A stretch of 64,000 nucleotides of DNA from Leptodactylus fallax. Taxonomy: Eukaryota; Chordata; Amphibia; Anura; Leptodactylidae. The notes under the pieces were generated by a model. That model was given only the letters and a program-made list of their open reading frames with translations. It searched no databases and was not told where the DNA came from. This document shows positions 1-9,600 of the stretch, piece by piece. Numbering within the stretch: the first letter of the stretch is position 1; every line of letters starts with the position of its first letter. A program made the position numbers and the translations under genes. The DNA is taken from positions 345,001 through 409,000 of the forward strand of contig CAMRHE010000462.1 in assembly GCA_947044405.1 (NCBI GenBank), written 5' to 3'.

Positions 1-96
1 TTAAAGCCATTTTCCCATGAACATAACTAGACTTAACTTTTAATGGTCTACAAATTCCAACATTTTTGCAAGTAATTTAAAAAAAATGTCAGAGTA

Positions 97-933
97 TTAA
101 AGATTTTCTGTAACCATGTACAGGTCTGGTGACTGTGGAGGCCAGGTCATCTGGCGTAGCACCCCATCACTCTCCTTCTTGGTCAAATAGCCCTTACCCA
201 GTCTGGAGGTGTGTAAACCAACTAAACGCAAACCGGATGGAATAGCATGCCGCTGCAAGATGCTGTGGTAACCATGCTGGTTCAGTATTCCTTCAATTTT
301 GAATAAATCCCCAACAGTGTCACCAGCAAAGCACCCCCACACCATCACACCTCCTCCTCCATGCTTCACGGTGGGAACCAGGCATGTAGAGTCCATTCGT
401 TCACCTTTTCTGCATCGCACAAAGACACGGTGGTTGGAACCAAAGATCTCAAATTTGGACTCCTCAGACCAAAGCACAGATTTCCACAGGTCTAATGTAC
501 ATTCCTTGTGTTTTTTAGCCCAAACAAGTCTCTTCTGCTTGTTGCCTGTCCTTAGCAGTGGTTTCCTAGCAGCTATTTTACCATGAAGGCCTGCTGCACA
601 CAGTCTCCTCTTAACAGTTGTTGTAGAGATGTGTCTGCTGCTAGAACTCTGTGTGGCATTGACCTGGTCTCTAATTTGAGCTGCTGTTAACCTGCGATTT
701 CTGAGGCTGGTGACTCGGATGAACTTATCCTCCGCAGCAGAGGTGACTCTTGGTCTTCCTTTCCTGGGGCGGTCCTCATGTGAGCCAGTTTCTTTGTAGC
801 GCTTGATGGTTTTGGCCACTGCACTTGGGAACACTTTCAAAGTTTTCCCAATTTTTCGGACTGACTGACCTTCATTTCTTAAAGTAATGATGGCCACTCG
901 TTTTTCTTTACTTAGCTGCTTTTTTCTTGCCAT
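97..933 (-). pseudogene. Tc1-like transposase, inactive
   Basis: The 278-residue frame starts MARKKQLSKEKRVAI, has the N-terminal paired-like helix-turn-helix region (about residues 1-110), then the DDE catalytic domain with VKHGGGGVMVWGCFAG near residue 190. It is broken in several ways. The first catalytic aspartate of the WSDES motif reads Glu (WSEES). The segment that should carry [10 protein letters not shown] is deleted, so the second aspartate is gone. The frame ends just after PQSPDL, before the catalytic glutamate. The DD34E arrangement is established for Tc1 transposases. With all three catalytic positions changed or absent, this copy cannot encode an active enzyme. The start was chosen at the MARKKQLSKEK motif typical of the family. 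Confidence 0.9.
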
Positions 934-1349
934 AATACAAATTCTAACACTCCATTCAGTAGGACTATCAGCTGTGTATCCACCTGACTTCTGAACAACA
1001 CAACTGATGGTCCCAACCCCATTTATAAGGCAAGAAATCCCACTTATTAAACCTGACAGGGCACACCTGTGAAGTGAAAACCATTTCAGGTGACTACCTC
1101 TTGAAGCTCATCAAGAGAATGCCAAGAGTGTGCAAAGCAGTAATCAAAGCAAAAGGTGGCTATTTTGAAGAACTTAGAATATAAGACATATTTTCAGTTG
1201 TTTCACACTTTTTTTTAAGTATATAATTCCACATGTGTTAATTCATAGTTTTGATGCCTTCAGTGTGAATCGACAATTTTTATAGTCATGAAAATACAGA
1301 AAACTCTTGGAATGAGAAGGTGTGTCCAAACTTTTGGTCTGTACTGTAT
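119..1349 (-). mobile_element. Tc1-like DNA transposon, 3' truncated
   Basis: The 5' terminal inverted repeat lies at 1316-1349 (read on the minus strand it starts TACAGTACAGACCAAAAGTT), followed by a long leader and a transposase reading frame starting at 933. Homology stops near 120, just after the PQSPDL motif, so the 3' end of the element and its terminal repeat are missing. The element lies inside a TTAA-flanked short element whose two ends are visible on either side. Confidence 0.85.
1065..1349. repeat. Long 5' terminal repeat of the Tc1 copy, containing antisense transposase C-terminus
   Basis: Read on the plus strand, 1065-1184 is an open segment ending KAKGGYFEELRI then TAA, which is the usual C-terminus of this transposase family. 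It lies in the 5' leader of the minus-strand copy. The likely explanation is a terminal inverted repeat of nearly 300 bp that, at the other end of an intact element, overlaps the end of the coding region. Confidence 0.65.
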
Positions 1350-1716
1350 GTTTGCAGAAATTTTTAATTTTGTATAGATTTAAATATGGCTATTTTCATG
1401 AGAATACCCCTTTAATGGGAATATTAATATTTATCCCCTTTGTGACCGGCCCCCTTAAAGACTGCAGAGCTGCAGCAAGTTAATTTAAGTGTTCTCATAA
1501 CAGCACATAGTGGTCCTGTGATATCTGCATCTCTAAGTACTGGCTGCAGCTAGCAGCCTTAGTACTGAGAGAAGACATTGGGACTGGATTGGTGATTATC
1601 CTGATGTGATCAACATGATAAACCAGTCATGATCTTCATATAAAAGTTTGTTGCAGTACCATAGTTTAATGCTGCTTGTAACTTTCCTTCTCCTCCTTTT
1701 GTCAGTTCTCGTAGAG

Positions 1717-1874
1717 CAAGGGTAGGCAACCTTCAGCACTCCAGCTATTGTAAAACTACAACTCCCAGCATGCATACTTGCTCTGCTGTTCTTGGACCTC
1801 CCTTGGAAGTGAATGGAGCATGTTGGGAGTTGTAGTTTCACAGCAGCTGGAGTGCCGAAGATTGCTGACTCCTG
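1717..1874. mobile_element. hAT-type short inverted-repeat element with 8-bp target duplication
   Basis: The 158-bp element starts CAAGGGTAGGCAACC and ends with the imperfect reverse complement. Its arms carry CTACAACTCCCAGCATGC (1756-1773) and the matching GCATGTTGGGAGTTGTAG (1818-1835). It is flanked by a perfect direct repeat TCGTAGAG at 1709-1716 and 1875-1882. An 8-bp target duplication is the hAT superfamily hallmark. It has no coding capacity. Confidence 0.8.
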
Positions 1875-2879
1875 TCGTAGAGAGAGAGGAATCACTGTGC
1901 CAAGTAACTGTAGTGTGTCTGTCATAAAGACACAAAAGTGATTAAAAAAACACTGTTGCCTCCTCCAGATGGTTTAGTGCAAGCAGGTAGTCTTGTTTGA
2001 CTTTCTAAATTCTGTTTTGAATATTTTAGAGTGCAGTTTTTGAAATGGGGTGATTTATGGGGGCTTTCTAATATGCAAACCCCCAAATTCACTTCCGAAC
2101 TGAAGTTTGGAAACTTTTTTTGAAAAATTGCTGCAAAACTTATAAGCCTTCTAGCTTCTTTTTAAAAAAATTAAATAAATAAATAAAAGCAGGTGCATAA
2201 CAACATAAAGTAGATATATGCTAAATGTTAAACATTTACTAATTTGTGTGGTATAACTATCTGTTCTACAAACATAAAAATTTAAAGTTTTAAAAATTGC
2301 TAATTTTACACACAGTAAATTTTGGAATTTTTTTGTAAATTTTTGGCACAAATTTACCTCTAATATAAAGTATAATGTGTCATCAAAACAGTCATAGAAT
2401 CATATTGAAAAGTAGAATCTTTCAAAGGTTATTACAACATGAAATGATACGTGTGATATTTGAAAAATGTGGCTGTGTCTTGTAGGTTAAATCTAGCAGC
2501 ATCCTTAAGGGTTAAAGATGTAAATTCACTGTAGTTTCTCTACAATCCATCAGTGTTCTGCAGATTTATGTACTTTAATAGTCATTAAGGGGAAAGGGGT
2601 TATAGATTTCAAAAGGAGATTTTCATTATTGAAAAGCTCCCAAGGGAGACAAATCCAATATTTTAAGGATTTTTTTAACTAAATAATTTAATGTATTTTG
2701 AAACAAGGCTTAAAAGAACCTGGAGTCGATTTGAAATATTCATCCCCAGGGCTGTGGCCATTTTAACACATTGGTGTACCTACTGCAAAGTTGAGACCCT
2801 CAGGACACAAAGGGGGATGACTGTGGCAATTATTTTTGTGTTAAGCCATTCCCCCTACCAACCCAGTCATTTTGTGCCC

Positions 2880-3240
2880 CATACAGCATAATGCTTCCTT
2901 AGTGACCTCCAGACAGTGTGATGTTCCTAAGTGTCCCCCCACCCTCGAATACCCCTTAGTGCCCATCACACTGTATAGTGTCCGCCACACAATATATTGC
3001 CTGTTAGTAGCCCCATGTAGTATGTCTCCTTAGTGCTCCTTTACTGTCCCTCAGATAGATAATGCTTCCTAAGTGGCTCCACACACAGTATAATCCCCTG
3101 TTAGTGGACCCTTATAGTATAATGACCCAGCATTACATCCCTGCATAATAGTCCATCAGTCTCCAAGCCACCCCACACACGCACACAGTATTAATGCCCT
3201 ATTATGACTCCCATGCAGAAGTCACACCACATAAATTAAA
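2880..3240. repeat. Degenerate tandem repeat with CCCCTTAGTG / CACACAGTATAATG units
   Basis: Variants of 'TTAGTG..CCC' and 'ACACAGTATAATG' recur roughly every 25-35 bases. The units are poorly conserved, and related wording recurs near 36550-36780. Confidence 0.5.
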
Positions 3241-3548
3241 AGAAAGTTATACTCTTAGTCCCACTCCCACTGCAGGCACTGGCTCTATTGCTGTCTCCAA
3301 CTAAGTGCTCCTTGTTGCAGACGGCAATAGTCACAGCCTGAGTGGTGGTGTATTCAACTCTGTGCCCTCAGGATGCAGATAGAGTTGAAATTGATAATGC
3401 AGTTCCGCCATTCCAGGCAATGGGTCCCTGCTGGATCTAGGATGGCTGTCTGGATGTATGGTTAAAGTGGCCCTGCCAAAACTATATTCCAAATTACCTG
3501 TATTTTTCTTTAACATATGTTAACTTTTTTTTTTTTTTTTTTTTAAAG

Positions 3549-3678
3549 GTATCTAGATAGTGTGAGTAATAAAGACAGCACATTACCCCCAATTCCTCAC
3601 CTGCATTCCCTGCTCACTGTTGACATGGAGCCGTACCCAGAAGTGGACATTTTTGTTCTCATTGCCTCCTCTTATCAG
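3549..3678 (+). CDS. TBC1D9: TBC1D9 exon a
   Basis: The exon follows a long T tract and AAAG and ends CAG/GTACTG. It starts with the last base of a codon and encodes 43 residues running YLDSVSNKDSTLPPIPHLHS to LIASSYQ, the segment just after the TBC domain. Confidence 0.93.
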
Positions 3679-6600
3679 GTACTGTATACAGCATCCCAGA
3701 GTGCTCCTGCTTTAATTATGTTTGTCTTTGTGCCTCTGGGTATGTTTGTACATCTTGTCTATATGTTACATGTTACATGTCATTCGTTTTGCAGCTCTCC
3801 TTTGTATATTTTCCCTGTTGGTTTCTCCACTGTTCACCCCCTATATTTCGTACAGCCCTGGACTATCGCAGGCCACTGGGTGGGGTCTGGGAAATGAAAG
3901 TCTCCGGGGGACTGTTGGAGACTCAGTCTAGCAGTTTGTGGTGAGCAGGGCTAGCTCTGTGACACTGAGGGCTAACTATTTCCATTCAGCCCCTGAGGAG
4001 GAAGATACAGCCCAATGCTCAACTTAAGACAGCCCTGAGGCAGGGAGATCAGCTGTTCATCACTAGGATATTGTGCCAGGAGGTGTTATCCGGGACCTAC
4101 TAAAAGGTAACCAGACCCCTGCCAGGACTACCCTGGAGTACAGTCCCCAGTATCTGCTGCTGAAGTGTGGCGTTAGATTGGAGTGGAGTACGGAACTAAA
4201 GCCTGAACATCACTGGGAGTTCCCTCAAGACAAAGGCTGGGAGAGTTGAACAGTGGGAAACTACTAACCCCATTTGGAAGATGCTGGTTTGTTCAATTGC
4301 TGAGTAAAAGTTAAACCTGTTTCAACTGCACAACTGCCTTCCAGAGTCATTCCTGCATTACCATCAGGGCCCTTCTGAACACCATCACACCGACAGAGTA
4401 GAGAGGTACCCTCTCCACTGGAAGCGCCCCAGGGGAACTACTACCACCATCATCCGGTAGTACAGCAGGCCCCCCTCATCGGTGTCCGGCCTAGGAGCTG
4501 AGCTGGGGAGAAAGGCTGAGTGCCTTCAACCAATTTGGTGGCACAGCATCCGCCACTACTATTCCCATCCTCCGGTTCCCACCATCTGGGCTGCGGCATG
4601 TATATACAGCTTTATTATATTGTACCAATAATCAAAGAATCATACTCTGTCTTGACCTAACCACACATGGGTTTTCTAATTCGAAGGGCTCAACAAAATA
4701 GTTTTAATATATCTTATCAGATAATAGAAATGTCACTGAATATTATTTGGGACACCATCTCTAGTGGGCTGCACTGTAACAACATTTTTACTTTTGTGCC
4801 TCTAAAAAGCAACATAAGAAAGTAAAGGCAGTTGTCTCAGTTTTAAAAATGTCTTATTTTTTAATTCTAGAATCTATGTACAGTTTTTGCTACAATGAAA
4901 CATTATGCAGTACATAGATGTAGATTTCTGAAATATCCAATAGATGTCCCTTGTGTGATTTGTCACATGGTTTTTACATACTGCTAGAATGTAATGTAAT
5001 TTTTTTTTTTTTTTTTTGTAGAAATTTGGCTCTATACGGTCAGATCTGATAGAACAAATGAGATTTAAGCAAAGATTAAAGGTGATACAGACTCTTGAGG
5101 ACACTACAAAGAGAAATGTGGTAAGGCATTGCTTTACGGTAGTGTATATATTGCAACTGTTTACAGTTTATCATTCCTGGTGTTTCTTTATCCAGGTTCA
5201 TAAACCCTATGTAGTCAGCAGGTATTGCCTGGAGAACTTTTGGCCAGCCAAACACTTTAGGGGTCACTTCAGGGAATATAAACTTTACATATACAATAAT
5301 TACATGACCATTCAAAAGAATGGCTGGACGGATTGAGTTTTTCAGAGTAAGATCTGTGGTTTGCCCTATTGCTTATAGAGGTAGTACAATTAGGGCATAT
5401 GGACCTTTGACGTGAACCTGTTAGGTGATTTTATGTAATAGATAGATATATATGTATTATATGTAGTGTATATATATTATATGTAGTATATATAGATATA
5501 TATGTAGTCCTGATTACTTCGCCCACAAACAGTGATTGGCACAAATAATGGATGAGGTAAGCAGGGCTCTCACTATCTCTCATAGGAGTCCTGTCAGGAT
5601 TTATGGTCTATTTTTTTTTTTTAAGTGGAACTCCTCCTCCAAATCATATAAACCTATATATAACAGAGCTCTGCTTCTTTCACTTTACCATATGCTTCTC
5701 TCAAATAGGGTAGCATAAATCACCTGACAGGGGAATTTATTAGTTAATCATTCTTGAAATGGACATAAGAACTTGTCATCCACCTGTATCTGATACCTTT
5801 TGTAATAAGCTGACAGTATACAATAGGCTGTGCTACCATATTTGAGTCTTATCCTGATTTTGTGGTGGTATTTTGTAAAATGTGAAAACAGACTTATAAT
5901 TGGTTTTATACATGATAAAGCTGTAAATATGGATTAGCCTGACTCTGTTTTCCCTAAAGAAAAAAAGGTCTACAAATGCCCAAATACTTGTCTTATTGGG
6001 GCTAATAGTTGTTGGATGAACACAGGTTAAGATAAAAGCTGTGTAATGGTCATCTGTAGGAAACTGCTTTGAATGCAATTCTAACACACAACTAAAAGTA
6101 TCATAAAGTGCAACTGTGCGGTCTACAAATAATGCTTGGCAATGCCTTTCTCTGTCTGCCCTATTAGGTCCGCACTATTGTGACTGACACAGCATTTACT
6201 ATTGATGAGCTGGAAGAGTTGTTTGCACTTTTTAAGGTATTTATTAAAATCTTATCTTTATAAGCAAAACTGAAACCAATGAAGTCAAACAATGAATTGT
6301 GATAGATGAACAACAATATGACAGACGGTGCAGCAATTGATGACCAAGAATATAATGTTTTCTATACTAACAAATGATGGTAATGTAAATCTTTTATTTT
6401 TATTTCTCTACTTTGTAAAAAATAAAAAAAAAAAAAAATGGGGGGGGGTGTGAAACTAAAAATTAAAAATAGTATATGTCTGGCATCAGCTTACTCCCCT
6501 CTCTCCTTTATTGATGATAAATGCACAGAATAGCATGTATGTGCGTAGGGGTCAGGAGGGATTGCATTCAACTGATAGCTCTTAAATGTGACCAGACTAA

Positions 6601-9600
6601 AGTATTTTCATGGAAAGCCAATAGGTCATGTATATTTCCTGTAGCTTACAGTAGCCATTGTAAGGGTTTATTTTTTGGCCCATTCCCAACGTTTTAGTGA
6701 GCAAGAAGCCCCTGGTAGCTGGAATTCTTGCGGAACAGTTGTCCATAATATTGTAGGGATGGTTCTATTGTTGAAAGTTGTCCATTGTTTTTGTGTAATA
6801 ACGGTATGGTGGAAGAGTAAGGAATTATTTGGTGCTATAGTTGGTCTAATATGTTCGCTGTCTGTAGGTGAGGTGTTTTTGTAATCCTTAAGATAATGCT
6901 GCCTTGGTGGACCACACAGAGTATGAACTATATACTGTTCCTGGAGGTGTATTCCTTGACAGTATTACATCATATTGTTACTGTAGGTTCACTTTTTTTT
7001 CCACAGTACTTCTCTCCAAATCCATTGGAGTCTGGCAAGGGGCACTGGAAGCAGAAAAAGATCTAGCAAATAATAGAGGATGACAGCATCTGTGGAGGGG
7101 TACTCCATTAGCTGAAACTACACTTTATAGGATTGTTGCTTCCTCTTGCCAGAAGATGTACTAGTGGTCATAGTCATAAATTCAATGATATTGATAGAGA
7201 AAGCAATGTATATCAACAATTTTTTATAACAATAGGGCAGATGGCAGGATTGTCCAGGACTGACATCATTTGCATTGGTAAATTGAAAAAATCCAGAGTA
7301 GCTAAAAGATGGGGTTATCTATAAATCAGATATGGTGCTACATGTATAGACTATATTATGACTGTAAAGAGGAACATGCATCCTTATATCAATGTTGGTG
7401 AAAGGGCCTATTTTGCCATTTCAGAAAACTGTTGGGTAGCAGGGGAAAAGGATAAGATTTAGAAAAAAAAAATGTCTTGTTATACTGTATGCTTAGATAG
7501 ATAGATAGATAGATGGATGCTGTGGCTCTTGTATTGATCAAGCACATGCACAAGTCCAGTTAAATTATTTGTCATCTTCCATCTCTATTTGCCTTTATAT
7601 ATGACTCTTTCCATGCATTGTTTCAGGCTGAGCACCTGACCAGCTGCTACTGGGGAGGTATTAGCAGCTCCATAGAACGCCATGACCCATCCTTGCCCTA
7701 TCTTGAGCAGTACCGCATAGACTTCCAACAGTTCAAGAGTATGTTTGCCCTACTATTTCCATGGGCATGTGGTACACACACAGATATCATGGCCTCCCGT
7801 GTCTTTAGGCTTCTAGATGAAAATGGTGATGGTTTAATCAACTTCCGAGAGTTTGTGTCAGGTTTAAGTGAGTATTTTTTGGTTGGACTATATCTTTTAC
7901 ACATCATTGTATAATTTTTACACAAATGAAATAGCCAATATATGTATGCAATACGAATGTATTTAATTAAGATGGTGACCTCTAGTGGACAAAGTTGAAT
8001 TTTCATATCCCAGTAAGTAGTCATAAGGCACAAAACAAACAGTTTAATGGCTGGTTCACCTTTGCTACCTATGTATGCAGAGAATATATTTACTACTCTC
8101 ATCCAATAACTGATTTTTTTTGCTATTACACATTGGCTTATTTTTGGTAATAAACTATTAATGTCCTCAGGTGCGGCCTGCCATGGTGACCTCTCAGAAA
8201 AACTGAAGCTGTTGTATAGAATGCACTTATTTCCTGGTGAGTTCTTCTGAGCATTACTTCAACCCGCACACATTTCCAGCATATGTGGATAAAGTAACAA
8301 CTGCAGATAAGATGAAGGTTTACAACTCGTGTACATTCATTCTTTCTATAAAGGGATCACAGATCTGTTATGAATGTCCAATCTAAAGACCTTTTAATCT
8401 GTATATTGATATTGTATTATTGACCATTTCAGACCTGTTGCCAGACCAAGAAGAACCAGATTCTGCGTTTGAAGCCACACAGTACTTCTTTGAAGACATT
8501 GCACCTGAGTCTAGCCATGGTATGCCAACCTCTGTGAAAGCATGTATATTTGTGGCTGAGTGGGATATACATTTTGGCTTTATGATTGGTATTGATACAA
8601 AAGCTAATGAAAGTAAATGTGGTTGGGATGTCACTCACTTATTGCAGCAACCAGGTCAGGTTTGACATTTTTGCAGTCAGTGTCATGGTTGAGGCAACCT
8701 GCAAGTCGCAGTGAAACTGCATTAACTGTCATTAGCTGCAATGAATTCAGCATAGTCTCCAATGTCTCCATGTAGCCATAGGCTTCATTTACAGTTTCAG
8801 ATCCCATGGTTAATAGGCAGCTTTTCCTTTTGGCAACATTTTAAGTCTTATGCCTTACAATTATAACTTGTTTCTGTCTCTCTTGTCCCTTACTACTTTG
8901 AACAGTGTTGGTAAAAAAGCGCTCACTTCCTCCATACCCCCATTAAGGTTAACAGGTGTAATTCTGAGTGCTGTCAATGGATGTTGATTATCTACTTCTC
9001 AGTAGTTGCAATGGCAGCCTTGTTGTAGCAAGTTAAGTTATTTTTACCATTTTGCAATACCTCTGCAGGGCTTCAGCATTTACACAAACTGTGCTTCATG
9101 TTCTGTCTACCTACAGATACCCCTAGAGGGACAGTCAGGGCTTACTGCATATTCATATATGTATCCCTGGAGTATGCACTGAATGTAAAGCTTATCCCTG
9201 TATAGTGGCACATGTAGCCCATACGATCTGAATGCAAACTAAATGTAAACCTCAGTCTAAATTTCTTTGTGCAATATTTCTAAACTAAAATGCGCAGACA
9301 ACAATGCTTTTTGGTACAGTTGAATAAAAAAAAGCATTTGTGTATACCCCTGAACAAATGCCAAAAGGACAAACTTCTGGCACACCTCGGGTAAATGGGG
9401 CCCTGTGGATGCATTCAATGTGTGTGCTGGGATAATTTCAGGTGCTTGTGCCAAATTCCGAGTAAAGATACTATGCTCCTCCTAATGCCTGTGACAGATT
9501 GAACATTTTAATTCTTAAAGGGGTTTTTCCATTTCCCTCTCTCAGCAGTTGACTTTTCTTCTCACTTCCTGTATTCAACAAGATGGTGGGTGGGCTTTGA

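Larger units (their letters stand above)
1..1415. mobile_element. TTAA-flanked inverted-repeat element (T2/Kolobok-like), split by a Tc1 copy
   Basis: The first 27 bases (TTAAAGCCATTTTCCCATGA followed by ACATAAC) and the reverse complement of 1384-1415 (TTAAAGGGGTATTCTCATGA) form an inverted repeat with TTAA at both outer ends. The same two termini bound an uninterrupted copy at 41230-41495, and internal pieces such as TGTTTGCA near 1349 also match that copy. Everything between about 119 and 1349 is a Tc1 element, so this short element was there first. The name T2/Kolobok is inferred from the TTAAAGG ends and TTAA target known in Xenopus. Confidence 0.7.
1416..3548 (+). other. TBC1D9 intron (left part)
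   Basis: This is intronic sequence upstream of the first visible TBC1D9 exon; the upstream exon is outside the window. It holds a small hAT-type element (1717-1874), a degenerate tandem region (2880-3240) and a polypyrimidine run of about 20 T at 3525-3544 just before the exon. I see no coding potential in the rest. Confidence 0.8.

Noticed and set aside
299..586. Open frame on the plus strand opposite the Tc1 transposase
   Set aside because: It is the antisense shadow of the transposase and has no family resemblance.
7133..7324. Possible extra TBC1D9 exon
   Set aside because: No splice signals in phase and no resemblance to the family; exons c and d already join correctly.
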